DNA of 22,693 bases from Aquirhabdus sp. (GCA_030150135.1 JASLGO010000134.1:1-22693); one strand, 5' to 3'. Shown: positions 1 to 8,327, counted from the first letter of the stretch. The notes: a model not told the origin generated them from the sequence alone. Made by a program: numbers and translations.

Positions 1-72
1 TTTGGTGGAAAGGTGGGTAGGGTGCTGAGAAGCCCTATTCTTGCGATCGCTGAACGCGCCAGAAAGCGTTAA
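1..72 (+). CDS. C-terminal end of an unidentified protein (partial)
   Basis: The window opens in an open reading frame whose last 23 codons are read in frame 1 and end in TAA at 70-72. The visible tail is basic and ends ERARKR. It lies 26 bp upstream of the YceI-like gene on the same strand, so the two may be co-transcribed. Too little is visible to assign a family, and I do not recognise it. Confidence 0.45.
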   Translation, partial: FGGKVGRVLRSPILAIAERARKR

Positions 73-98
73 CAAAAACCGAATGACTGAGGTTTCTA

Positions 99-767
99 AT
101 GGCTAAATTTAGTAATTGGCTTTTAGCTGAAAAATTCCAAAAGCAATTGCTTCTATTACTGGTCATTATTTTGATGGAGTTTGCTTTTGAACATTCTTCC
201 TACGCCTTAAGTTGGGAAGTTGATCAATCAAATAGCCAAGTACTTTTTCAGACTCAAGGAAGCCTGCAGGTCGATGGTGGTTTCAAAAGCTATGATGCCA
301 AAATTAATGGCGATCTTTCTGGTGATACTTCTAGTATTGGCTTAAAAATCAACATTTTAGCTTCGAGTATTTCTACGGGTTCATCAATACAAGAGACATA
401 CCTTAAAGGAGAAGACTTCTTTAAGGTTCAACAGTATCCGGAAATCAATTTTCAAAGTACAAAAGTCATCCGCCATAATCTTAATCATGGCACGGTCTAC
501 GGCAACCTCACCATCAGAGGTATTACCAATCCAATCAAATTTGAAGTCAGTCTAGAACCACCTCAATACGATGCTCAATCTCATATGATTTCGATTCGTG
601 TCACCGCAGATTCCAGCATTAATCGGAATACTTGGGGAATGGATACGTATATTCCAGGCGTAAGTGAAATGATAAAAATCAAAGTAAATGGCATTTTGAA
701 AGCGCATAGTGATCGTCCTGTTGGCATCATAAAAGCTCTTAATGGCACGTCATCCACTGACAGATAA
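99..767 (+). CDS. YceI-family exported lipid-binding-like protein
   Basis: This 222-residue protein has an N-terminal signal peptide: basic residues, then a hydrophobic run (QLLLLLVIILMEF), with a likely cleavage after SSYA near residue 36. The mature part fits the YceI lipocalin-like beta-barrel: it starts WEVDQSNSQVLFQ and has the family hallmarks YLKGEDFFKVQQYPEINFQS and LTIRGITNPIKFEV, followed by a closing strand with GMDTYIPGVSEMIKIKV. Family members sit in the periplasm and bind isoprenoid or other amphiphilic ligands; the ligand here is unknown. A TGAGGT sequence just upstream serves as the ribosome site. The preceding gene ends 26 bp away. The downstream 200 bp is very AT-rich and contains the next operon's promoter, so this gene is not part of that operon. 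Confidence 0.85.
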   Translation: MAKFSNWLLAEKFQKQLLLLLVIILMEFAFEHSSYALSWEVDQSNSQVLFQTQGSLQVDGGFKSYDAKINGDLSGDTSSIGLKINILASSISTGSSIQETYLKGEDFFKVQQYPEINFQSTKVIRHNLNHGTVYGNLTIRGITNPIKFEVSLEPPQYDAQSHMISIRVTADSSINRNTWGMDTYIPGVSEMIKIKVNGILKAHSDRPVGIIKALNGTSSTDR

Positions 768-893
768 TAAAAAAATATTTTTTAAGATCTAAAAAATTAA
801 ATTGATATAAATATTTGTTATAAAAATATATTTTTAATTTTTCCTTCATATTTTCATAAATATTTACAGATGAAAGTCATCACGTTAAATTAA

Positions 894-927
894 CAATATT
901 GACTATTATGTCAATATTGAATATAAA
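894..927 (+). promoter_or_regulatory. Promoter of the aromatic operon with an overlapping TetR-type operator
   Basis: A sigma70-like promoter is visible: -35 TTGACT at 899-904, a 17-bp spacer and -10 TATAAA at 922-927, about 48 bp before the extradiol dioxygenase start. A perfect inverted repeat with 10-bp arms and a 6-bp gap (CAATATTGAC-tattat-GTCAATATTG, 894-919) covers the -35 and most of the spacer. A repressor bound there would block RNA polymerase. The natural candidate is the TetR protein encoded at the end of the operon (6638-7294), which is an inference. A weaker 5-5-5 inverted repeat (TATTG/CAATA, 934-948) lies near the expected transcription start. Confidence 0.7.
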
Positions 928-974
928 GTCATTTATTGGTGATCAATAGACATTCCTAACCAGAGTTATAAACC

Positions 975-2045
975 ATGCCCAATCTCAACACACCACAGCC
1001 AAGTCGTCACCTAACGCCAACGGTCTGTGCACAAAACTTGGCTTACTTGACCTTTGAACGGCCTGACCTTACAGAAGCAGAGCGATTTTTGGAGGATTTT
1101 GGTTTATGTGTTGCATTTCGGTCGGACCATGAAATCTATTTTCGATGTGTAAGTAGCGAGCCGTATTGTTATCGAGTGATTCGTGGTAATCAATCCAGAT
1201 TTATTGGATTTGGATTAACCGTCGCTTCGCGAAACGATATCGTTAAACTAAGCCAATTAACTGGTACATCAGAGATTGAATTATTGCCATTTGGGGGAGG
1301 AGAGTGCGTCAGACTCAACGATCCTTCAGGATTTACTGTGGAAGCTGTGTGGGGGAGAGTTGCGAGTGAATCTTTACCGCATCGTTCAGCCTTGATTGTC
1401 AATCAAGGCGATGCACATCCTCGTGTGAATGCGACTCAGCGCCCAAGCGTACAGCCTCCAGAAATTCTTCGTCTCGGCCATGTTGTGCTCGAAGTTGCCA
1501 ATTTCCAAGAAACATGTGCGTGGTATACCCAACATTTCGGATTTATTCCGAGTGATGTACAGGTCTTACCAGACGGTTCTCCTGCGGTTGCATTTTTACG
1601 CTTAAACCTCGGTGACACTCCAGCAGATCACCATACGTTGGCATTGGCACAGGGTTTCATGCCTTGTTATAGCCACAGTGCTTTTGAGGTAATGGATGCC
1701 GATGCGGTTGGCGTGGGACAACGAATGCTACGCGAGCGCGGTTGGAAACATGCTTGGGGCATGGGGCGTCACATTCTGGGTAGTCAGATCTTTGACTATT
1801 GGGAAGATCCTTGGGGTGACAAGCATGAACATTATTGCGATGGTGATGTTTTTACTGCGGATGTTCCAACAGGGATTCACGAAGTCAATCGTGCTGCCAT
1901 GGCGCAATGGGGACAGCTGATGCCAGCGAGCTTTACCAAACCTAAATTCACTCCTGCAAACGTCGCTGGACTAGTCCATAACCTACGACATAGTCCTGAT
2001 TTGTCAATTCGTAAACTCATCACACTTGCCAAACTATTTGGCTAA
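975..2045 (+). CDS. Type I extradiol ring-cleavage dioxygenase (two-domain VOC)
   Basis: This 356-residue protein has two VOC (glyoxalase-fold) modules, at about residues 18-128 and 163-300. The second carries the full active site of the type I extradiol dioxygenases. The metal ligands are His169 (RLGHVVLEV), His234 (SHSAFEV) and Glu285 (KHEHYCDGD). Their spacing of 65 and 51 matches the 64 and 50 of biphenyl-pathway BphC (146/210/260). The acid-base residues His219/220 (DHHTLAL), His266 (GRHILGSQ) and Tyr275 (FDYW) are also present. It should open a catechol-type ring next to its hydroxyls using Fe(II) and O2. It is longer than BphC (about 300 residues) because of an N-terminal lead and a basic C-terminal tail of about 50 residues. 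It is the first gene of the operon, directly behind the operator-bearing promoter. The ring substrate cannot be deduced. Confidence 0.88.
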   Translation: MPNLNTPQPSRHLTPTVCAQNLAYLTFERPDLTEAERFLEDFGLCVAFRSDHEIYFRCVSSEPYCYRVIRGNQSRFIGFGLTVASRNDIVKLSQLTGTSEIELLPFGGGECVRLNDPSGFTVEAVWGRVASESLPHRSALIVNQGDAHPRVNATQRPSVQPPEILRLGHVVLEVANFQETCAWYTQHFGFIPSDVQVLPDGSPAVAFLRLNLGDTPADHHTLALAQGFMPCYSHSAFEVMDADAVGVGQRMLRERGWKHAWGMGRHILGSQIFDYWEDPWGDKHEHYCDGDVFTADVPTGIHEVNRAAMAQWGQLMPASFTKPKFTPANVAGLVHNLRHSPDLSIRKLITLAKLFG

Positions 2046-2066
2046 TCAATTTTTGGAGTATCAAAC

Positions 2067-3035
2067 ATGTCACTGAATATTGTGCGCTATCAGTTCAAGA
2101 AAACGACCTCTTGGGGAGTCATTGCAAAGGATAAGATTATTCCACTTGCTATTCCTTGCACGACAACGGCTGATTTATTGACGATTGGCTTAGAGGCACT
2201 AAAACTTGAGGCACAAAAAGAAGTGCCATCCATTGATGTTAGTCAGGTCACATTACTTTCGCCAATTACTGAAAATGCAAAAGTGCTCTGTCAGGGTACT
2301 AATTACCGCCAGCACGTTATCGATTCTGGCTTAGATCCAGACGCACTCACATTTAATATGTTTTTTACCAAATCGTCAGCGTCTATCACTGATCCACAAG
2401 GCTCGATCATCAAACCAAGCCATGTCAAATTACTTGATTATGAAATTGAATTAACACTGGTTCTGGGCAAAAAAACCTCTAGTGCGGTTCAAGTGACCCG
2501 TGAAAATTTACATGAATATGTCGCTGGTATCTGTATCGGCAACGATGTGTCAGCCCGTGATGTGCAGATTCCGCAAATGCAGTTCCATAAGGGAAAAAGT
2601 TATCGTACTTTTTGTCCACTAGGGCCTGTGCTGTGTTTGCTCTCGCGTGACGAGATGCATTATCTCAATGATCTAAAATTAACACTGTCCGTCAATGGTG
2701 AGATGCGCCAAAACGACAGCACAGCCAATCTGATCTTTAAGCCAGCGGAAACTTTGACTGAATTTTCTCAGATTGCTAATTTCGAACTCGGCGATGTACT
2801 GCTGACTGGAACGCCCACAGGATGCGCATTGGGCTTGCCATCTCCTGCAATCGTGCGTTTGACGAGTCTATTACCTGAAGCCAAGAAGTGGCAGCTATTT
2901 AAGAAGTCGCAACAACGCCGTAGCCAATATCTGCAATCGGGAGATCGTCTAGAACTGACGATTTGCAGCAGCGATGGCAAGATTGATTTGGGTCGTCAAC
3001 AGCACACGATTGTTGATGCAGGACAGCCTTTATGA
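2067..3035 (+). CDS. Fumarylacetoacetate hydrolase (FAH) family protein
   Basis: This 322-residue protein has the FAH fold signatures: LLDYEIELTLVLGK (acidic metal ligands), GNDVSARDVQ, KSYRTFCPLGPVL and LLTGTPTG. The family binds Mg2+ or Mn2+ and either hydrolyses C-C bonds of acylpyruvates or acts as hydratase or decarboxylase on hydroxydienoates. Downstream of an extradiol dioxygenase it should process the ring-opened product. Between TGTPTG (residues 247-252) and SGDRLEL (from 291) there are about 38 residues, where typical members have about ten; the extra segment is rich in Lys, Arg and Gln. A GGAG ribosome site precedes the start. The gene lies 21 bp after the dioxygenase gene, and its stop overlaps the next start by four bases (ATGA). 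Whether it is a hydrolase or hydratase is not decidable from sequence. Confidence 0.85.
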   Translation: MSLNIVRYQFKKTTSWGVIAKDKIIPLAIPCTTTADLLTIGLEALKLEAQKEVPSIDVSQVTLLSPITENAKVLCQGTNYRQHVIDSGLDPDALTFNMFFTKSSASITDPQGSIIKPSHVKLLDYEIELTLVLGKKTSSAVQVTRENLHEYVAGICIGNDVSARDVQIPQMQFHKGKSYRTFCPLGPVLCLLSRDEMHYLNDLKLTLSVNGEMRQNDSTANLIFKPAETLTEFSQIANFELGDVLLTGTPTGCALGLPSPAIVRLTSLLPEAKKWQLFKKSQQRRSQYLQSGDRLELTICSSDGKIDLGRQQHTIVDAGQPL

Positions 3036-4972
3036 AAGGCATAGCAACGCAAGCCGATGTCCTGCGGGTTGAAGATCAAGGTTTTCCTCCAGATCTACCT
3101 GTCAGTACCTACGACATGATCAGGCGTGGTGCGGTGATCAATCCGAATGCTCCTGCGCTATCATTTTTTCTTCGTACTGAAGATCATCGAAAACCAGAAG
3201 TCTGGACATATAAGACTTTATTGGCACGGATTACCCAGACTGCTAATTTTTTCCACCACCTCGGTGCGACGAAAGATACGGTCATTGCTTTTGTTTTGCC
3301 AAATTTGCCCGAAACGCATTGTGTCATTTGGGGAGGGCAGGCTGCTGGCATTGTGACCGCGATCAATCCACTGCTTGAACCTGCTGCCATTGCAGAGTTG
3401 CTCAATGCAGCAAATGCCTCCATCGTCGTGACGCTGGCGCCATTTCCTAATACGGATGTGTGGCCAAAAATGGCTAAAGCTCTGCCACAGGTGACTTCAT
3501 TAAAACATCTGGTTTTGATCAATATTGCGGACAAAGTTCACGGTATCAGAGGCGTTGCGGCTAAGTTGCTGCAAAAACGCGAAGCGTTCAACCTGCACGG
3601 CATTCAAGGTGTTCATAGCCTGCTGCCTCGTCATATTGGCATTCACGACTTTAACCGTGGATTAAAGCGACAACGAAAAAATAAATTGATTTCAGGTCGA
3701 CGCTTTTCGGCGGATGACTACTCCTCATTCTTTTGTACTGGCGGTACGACAGGGATACCGAAGATCGCCATGCGGCGTCATCGCAATGAAGTATCGAATG
3801 CTTGGAGTGCCGCTCAGTTCCTTGGTGATGGTGTCGGTCCGGGCAAAAATATCTTTTGCGGCTTACCGCTGTTTCATGTCAATGGCGTACTAGTCACAGG
3901 TTTACTGCCTTTTTCCAAAGGTGCACATGTCGTCTTAGGAACACCGCAAGGCTATCGCGGCGAAGGCGTGGTGAAACGCTTCTGGGAGATCGTCGAGCAG
4001 CACAAGATTAATTTTTTCAGTGGCGTACCGACTCTCTACGCATCGCTATTACAAGTACCAATCGCAAACCATCGTATCAATTCACTGGAATATGGTTTGT
4101 GTGGCGCAGCACCATTACCTGTGGAAGTTTTACGCAATTTTCAGGAACTTACTGGTCTAAAGATATTAGAAGGCTACGGGCTTACTGAAGCAACTTGCGT
4201 GAGCAGTGTTAATCCTCCGTTGGGTGAGCGTCGCTTAGGCTCTATCGGATTACGTGTGCCGGGACAGGAGATGAAAGCAGTTCGACTGGATGAGAGCGGG
4301 AAATATATTAGCGATTGCGAGCCCAATGAGGTCGGTGTTTTGATAGTTTCAGGACCTAATGTTTTTGCTGGTTATCGTATCCCTGCTCAGAATAAAGGGC
4401 TATGGGTGGATTTAGAAGATGGTAAAGATTGGTTGAATACTGGTGATCTGGGGTTACAAGACGCTGAGGGCTATTTCTTTTTGACGGGACGTAAAAAAGA
4501 ACTGATTATCCGTGGTGGTCATAATATCGACCCAGCACTGATTGAAGAACCATTGCACAAACATCCAGCCGTAGAGCTTGCTGCAGCAGTTGGGCGACCA
4601 GATGCACATGCTGGTGAGTTACCAGTTGCCTATGTGCAGCTGAAATTTGGAGCAAAAGCGACAGAAGTTGAGCTGCTTTCATTCCTTGAAACTCAAATCA
4701 CCGAACGTGCTGCAATGCCCAAGCACATTCATATTATTCCTGAGATACCATTAACTGCGGTTGGCAAGATTTTTAAGCCAGCATTAAAACATCTCGAAAT
4801 TAAACAAACCCTCACACTCGCCTTGAATAAGGCAAATTTATCAGGTTTTACGTTAACGGTACGAGATGATAAGTCGCGCGGTACGGTCATTGATGTGGAA
4901 TTAAAAGACGACACGTCTGAATCAGAAATCCGAAAAGTACTTGGGCAATTTCCGTTTTACGTCAATCTTTAA
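3032..4972 (+). CDS. AMP-forming acyl-CoA synthetase
   Basis: This 646-residue ANL-superfamily enzyme has the motifs in order: phosphate loop FFCTGGTTGIPK (about residues 234-245), GYGLTEAT (about 381-388), TGDLG (about 470) and GRKKELIIRGGHNI (about 486-499). The C-terminal catalytic lysine is in TAVGKIFKP (about 576). It should activate a carboxylic acid with ATP and CoA. A C-terminal tail of about 65 residues follows the usual end of the fold; I recall a group of otherwise uncharacterised bacterial AMP-binding proteins with the same extension. Translation is probably coupled to the FAH gene by the 4-bp overlap. In this operon the likely substrate is the acid released by ring fission or the side-chain acid of the aromatic compound, which is an inference. 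A long antisense open frame at 3184-3534 is only a shadow. Confidence 0.88.
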   Translation: MKGIATQADVLRVEDQGFPPDLPVSTYDMIRRGAVINPNAPALSFFLRTEDHRKPEVWTYKTLLARITQTANFFHHLGATKDTVIAFVLPNLPETHCVIWGGQAAGIVTAINPLLEPAAIAELLNAANASIVVTLAPFPNTDVWPKMAKALPQVTSLKHLVLINIADKVHGIRGVAAKLLQKREAFNLHGIQGVHSLLPRHIGIHDFNRGLKRQRKNKLISGRRFSADDYSSFFCTGGTTGIPKIAMRRHRNEVSNAWSAAQFLGDGVGPGKNIFCGLPLFHVNGVLVTGLLPFSKGAHVVLGTPQGYRGEGVVKRFWEIVEQHKINFFSGVPTLYASLLQVPIANHRINSLEYGLCGAAPLPVEVLRNFQELTGLKILEGYGLTEATCVSSVNPPLGERRLGSIGLRVPGQEMKAVRLDESGKYISDCEPNEVGVLIVSGPNVFAGYRIPAQNKGLWVDLEDGKDWLNTGDLGLQDAEGYFFLTGRKKELIIRGGHNIDPALIEEPLHKHPAVELAAAVGRPDAHAGELPVAYVQLKFGAKATEVELLSFLETQITERAAMPKHIHIIPEIPLTAVGKIFKPALKHLEIKQTLTLALNKANLSGFTLTVRDDKSRGTVIDVELKDDTSESEIRKVLGQFPFYVNL

Positions 4973-4996
4973 CCGATTCACACAGCGAGATCAAAT

Positions 4997-6589
4997 ATGG
5001 CGACCAATAACCTTGTTTCTGTACCAGAATCGACTGATGTACTCATCGTTGGATATGGCCCTGTAGGCGCTGCACTTGCTGCATTATTAGGACGCTACGG
5101 TGTACAAACACTGGTGATTGATAAGGCATCTGATGTACTGCTAATGCCGCGCGCTATTGCGCTTGATAATGAGGCGCTCAGAATCCTGCAAATGGTTGGT
5201 TTATCAGAAGATGCCTTTGAAAAAATCATCATTCCTGAAGTCAAAATGCATTGCCCTTATGTTGGGCAGTTCGGTCGCGTCAATGCGGAAGGCAAGATTG
5301 ATGGTCATCCTAAATTAGTCACTTTTTATCAGCCTGATTTAGAACATGCTTTGCGTAAAAAAGTGAAGCAATACGCGCATGTGCAAAGTCAGTGTCACTT
5401 GGAGCTAATTGATTTTACACAAGACGATGATGGCGTTATTGCAACATTAGAGAATGCGCAGAAGGACATTTTTACAGTCCGAGCAAAATATTTGATTGGG
5501 GCTGATGGCGCCAGCTCCAAAGTTCGCAGCTTGATCGGACAGGATTTTCAAGGTCAAACTTATGCCGAAGATTGGCTAATTGTCGATGCTAAAAACAGAC
5601 AAGGTAAAGCGATTGATCATATCGAATTTATTTGTGATCCCAAGCGGCCTACACCCCATATGCCTGCACCGGGTGGTCGAGAGCGCTGGGAGTTTATGCT
5701 GCAATCGGGGGAGACCAGAGAGGAGATGGAGAACCCAGACAAAATTGCAGAATTACTAGCACCTTGGATAAATGCCAAAGATCTTTGTATAGAACGACAT
5801 GCGGTCTATCGTTTTCATGCACGTTGCTGTGACAGATTTCAACAAGGCCGCGTGTTTCTTGTGGGTGACGCTGCGCATATCACGCCTCCATTTGTGGGTC
5901 AGGGACTGGTTGCAGGTCTACGCGATGCTGCCAATCTCGCGTGGAAACTGGCATGGGTCACACGCGGGAGTGCTTCTCCAAAAATTCTTGATAGTTATGA
6001 TCAGGAAAGAAAACCTCATGCCAAAAAAATGATCGAGCTGGCAAAAATGATGGGACACTTAGTCATGCCAAGCAATGCGTTTTTGGCAATCGCTGTTCAT
6101 GGCGTCATGAAGTCGGTTCGATTAGTTCCTACTGCTAGGGCTTTTTTTGAGGAGCTCAAAATCAAGCCTGCAAACCGTTTTCAGCAAGGGTTATTTTACA
6201 AAGGTTCAAGCAAATCCAAGCTGCTACGCGGTGGACAAATGCCTCAAGGTCAGGTCAGCCTGCCTAATAATCTAAAGTGTCTAAGCGATGATGTCCTTGG
6301 CGATACTTTTACGATTATTGGCGTTGGTTTTGATCCTGTAAGCGTATTAGACCAAGCAACTCAAGAGCAGTGGACGAAAATTGGAGGACGGTTTTTACAA
6401 CTTAACAGCCCTGATACGTCTTTGCAAAATATGAACCCAAACACTGCAACGACTACCGATGATTTTATTGAAAAAATCCCTCAAGGTTGGATGATCATCA
6501 CGCGCCCAGATCGAGTGATCATGCACGAAGGTTCATCTCAACAGGCCATACACATGGTCAGTCAATGTCTTGAGATGCTTAATGGATAA
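4997..6589 (+). CDS. FAD-dependent aromatic hydroxylase, MhpA-like
   Basis: This 530-residue class A flavoprotein monooxygenase has an N-terminal dinucleotide fold with GYGPVG (residues 19-24), then PRAIALDNEALRILQ. The DG motif GADGASSKVRSLIG is near residue 168 and the FAD ribityl motif GDAAHITPPFVGQG is near 289-302, followed by GLRDAANLAWKL. The family uses NAD(P)H and O2 to hydroxylate phenolic rings ortho to an existing hydroxyl. Relatives include MhpA (3-hydroxyphenylpropionate), orcinol and resorcinol hydroxylases, and phenol hydroxylases. It would make the catechol or trihydroxybenzene that the first gene cleaves. It starts 24 bp after the acyl-CoA synthetase gene, with only a weak GAG-type ribosome site. 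Automated tools would probably name it 3-(3-hydroxyphenyl)propionate hydroxylase, but that substrate is unproven, as no mhpC-type hydrolase is present. Confidence 0.88.
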   Translation: MATNNLVSVPESTDVLIVGYGPVGAALAALLGRYGVQTLVIDKASDVLLMPRAIALDNEALRILQMVGLSEDAFEKIIIPEVKMHCPYVGQFGRVNAEGKIDGHPKLVTFYQPDLEHALRKKVKQYAHVQSQCHLELIDFTQDDDGVIATLENAQKDIFTVRAKYLIGADGASSKVRSLIGQDFQGQTYAEDWLIVDAKNRQGKAIDHIEFICDPKRPTPHMPAPGGRERWEFMLQSGETREEMENPDKIAELLAPWINAKDLCIERHAVYRFHARCCDRFQQGRVFLVGDAAHITPPFVGQGLVAGLRDAANLAWKLAWVTRGSASPKILDSYDQERKPHAKKMIELAKMMGHLVMPSNAFLAIAVHGVMKSVRLVPTARAFFEELKIKPANRFQQGLFYKGSSKSKLLRGGQMPQGQVSLPNNLKCLSDDVLGDTFTIIGVGFDPVSVLDQATQEQWTKIGGRFLQLNSPDTSLQNMNPNTATTTDDFIEKIPQGWMIITRPDRVIMHEGSSQQAIHMVSQCLEMLNG

Positions 6590-6637
6590 AATTTCATTAT
6601 CATGCATGGTTAATGGTTAAATAGATTAGGTAAATTC

Positions 6638-7294
6638 ATGTCTAAATCGATGTTGAATGAAGGCGATACGGCTTTAGCTGAACAGTTGACCCGTGGACAC
6701 AAAAAAAAAGCGAAGACACGCCAAACATTGGTTGATGCAGCCTTAAGAATTTACGCAAGAAAAGGAGGAGGAGAGCTTACGCTGAATGAGCTAGCCGACG
6801 AAGCTGATGTATCACATGGTACAATTTACAATTATTTCCGAACTCGAGAAGAAGTTCTTGAGGCCGTAGGAATCGCACTTGCTGATCAATTTTCTCAAAG
6901 TATTTCATTACTGAGTACAGGTGTTGAAAGCGGAGCCCAAAGAATGTCGATTGGGGTTCGCATGTTTGTATGCCGTGCGATCGCCGATCCAGCATGGGCA
7001 AATGCAGTCGTCCATGTGATTCATTACGATGAAGGAATACGCTCTGCAGTTGCCGCCAACGTTCGTCACGATTTACAGATTGGATTCAAACAAGGTTCTT
7101 TTGCCTATAGCGATGAAGAAGTTGCCTTGGCATTAGTTGTATCTTGTGCAATTGGTGCAATGCAAAGCATCGTAGAAGGTCAACGTGTCGTGAATCATGA
7201 CATTAAACTTGCAGAGATGGTATTAAAGGCGCTTGGATTGCCATCAAATGAAGCACATCGTATAGCGCATTTGCCATTGCCAATAACATTCTAA
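6638..7294 (+). CDS. TetR-family regulator of the aromatic operon
   Basis: This 218-residue protein has a basic N-terminal stretch (GHKKKAKTRQTLVDAALRIY) followed by the TetR helix-turn-helix LTLNELADEADVSHGTIYNY (about residues 47-66). The helical C-terminal ligand domain is not similar to a group I can name. It lies 48 bp after the hydroxylase gene in the same direction, so it is probably the last gene of the operon. It is the best candidate to bind the inverted repeat at 894-919, which would make the operon self-regulated and induced by a pathway ligand (inference). No comparable inverted repeat is visible immediately upstream of its own start. Confidence 0.85.
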   Translation: MSKSMLNEGDTALAEQLTRGHKKKAKTRQTLVDAALRIYARKGGGELTLNELADEADVSHGTIYNYFRTREEVLEAVGIALADQFSQSISLLSTGVESGAQRMSIGVRMFVCRAIADPAWANAVVHVIHYDEGIRSAVAANVRHDLQIGFKQGSFAYSDEEVALALVVSCAIGAMQSIVEGQRVVNHDIKLAEMVLKALGLPSNEAHRIAHLPLPITF

Positions 7295-7451
7295 ATTTAA
7301 AGTCTAAGGATATCTTTAGATTCGATCCGGGCTTAGGTTGTGATTTAGATGAATAAAGGACTTGATGCAACGAGATCTTTTAGAATGGGCTGCGTATATT
7401 ACTTTATTTAACATAATATACATTATACGACATTAGTACTGCGCTAATATA

Positions 7452-7472
7452 GGGGGATCGTACCAATCCCCC
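7452..7472. terminator. Hairpin between convergent tetR and DJ-1 genes
   Basis: A 7-bp stem (GGGGGAT / ATCCCCC) with a 7-base loop lies about 24 bp beyond the end of the minus-strand DJ-1-like gene and 157 bp beyond the tetR gene. There is no long T-run on either side; on the minus strand it is followed by TATATTA. It probably helps end transcription from one or both convergent genes, but this is a call from structure alone. The rest of 7295-7495 is AT-rich, with a weaker 8-bp inverted repeat (GTATATTA / TAATATAC, 7394-7421). Confidence 0.45.
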
Positions 7473-7495
7473 AGACATTATAAAACTGTAAATCG

Positions 7496-8308
7496 TTATC
7501 GTGCTTTCAGAAGTTTAACCAATGCTTCAGCAACGGCACCACTTGATTGTGGGTTTTGTCCTGTGATGATTCGACCGTCTGTCACAACATAAGAAGTAAA
7601 TGGAAAAAATGCTTTTGTATAATGCGCGTCATGGCTGACAAGCTGATCCTGCAAAGAAAAAGGAACTTGCGATTTAATGCCTGACAGCGTTTCCTCTGTA
7701 TTAGAGAATCCTGTAATCGATTTTCCAGCAATCAATGCTTTGCCATTATTATCCTGTAATGGCAATAAGCCAGCGACACCATGACAAACCGCAGTAACGA
7801 TACCTCCTTGACGATAGATCGTTTCGCTGATGTTTTGTAGAGACTTATTATTTGGAAAATCCCACATTGTGCCATGACCGCCGGTGTAATAAATCGCCTG
7901 ATATTGAGTTGGGTCGATTGTATTAGCAGGTTGAGTCATTTTAAGACGTGCCATAAATGCTGGATCAGCCAAATGCGCACGCGCTGAATCATCTAAGTAA
8001 AAAGACTTCATACTCCGTTCATCCAATGGAATTTCACCACCTTCTGGACTGACAAAGTCCATTTGAAATCCTGCTGCATGAACAACATCATAAAAATGCG
8101 TCAACTCTGTAAACCATAAACCTGTCTTGTCTTTTCTGGTTGGATAAGCAAAATGATTAGTCATCACCACCAGAATTTTATGACCATTTGACGGTTGTAA
8201 ATGATTTGTTTGATCGGATGCTTGGGCATATCCACCAGTCAAAATCATGGTAAATAATGCCAGCAATCCATGCCAAAATTGATGAAAAAAATATCGATTG
8301 CTGAACAT
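7496..8308 (-). CDS. Exported DJ-1/PfpI-family protein (Hsp31-like)
   Basis: This 270-residue protein begins with a signal peptide (hydrophobic GLLALFTMILTGGYAQA, predicted cleavage after residue 30), so the mature domain is likely periplasmic. The body is a class I glutamine-amidotransferase-like fold of the DJ-1/Hsp31 group. It has TGLWFTEL with conserved Glu68, YYTGGHGTMWDF, and the nucleophile elbow AVCHG with Cys175 and His176. Cytoplasmic relatives act as glyoxalase III, chaperone or deglycase enzymes; an exported version may deal with reactive carbonyls outside the cytoplasm (inference). The insert around residues 88-125 (PEGGEIPLDERSM and after) is typical of the Hsp31 subgroup. AGAGG about 9 bases before the ATG is the ribosome site. 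The gene stands alone, between two oppositely controlled units. Confidence 0.87.
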   Translation of the reverse strand: MFSNRYFFHQFWHGLLALFTMILTGGYAQASDQTNHLQPSNGHKILVVMTNHFAYPTRKDKTGLWFTELTHFYDVVHAAGFQMDFVSPEGGEIPLDERSMKSFYLDDSARAHLADPAFMARLKMTQPANTIDPTQYQAIYYTGGHGTMWDFPNNKSLQNISETIYRQGGIVTAVCHGVAGLLPLQDNNGKALIAGKSITGFSNTEETLSGIKSQVPFSLQDQLVSHDAHYTKAFFPFTSYVVTDGRIITGQNPQSSGAVAEALVKLLKAR

Positions 8309-8327
8309 TCCAAATACCTCTCAGGTC

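Noticed and set aside
770..835. AT-only palindromes (AAAAAATATTTTTT at 770-783 and AAAAATATATTTTT at 822-835) as terminators of the yceI-like gene
   Set aside because: They contain no G or C pairs and are expected by chance in such AT-rich DNA; I would not call a terminator from them.
3184..3534. A 116-codon minus-strand open frame inside the acyl-CoA synthetase gene
   Set aside because: The opposite strand carries a well-conserved enzyme with all expected motifs; the antisense product resembles no family I know and has no ribosome site worth noting.
7303..7320. Near-palindrome TCTAAGGATATCTTTAGA after the tetR gene as an operator
   Set aside because: It lies downstream of a gene end with no promoter nearby, has one wobble pair, and has no second copy in the window.
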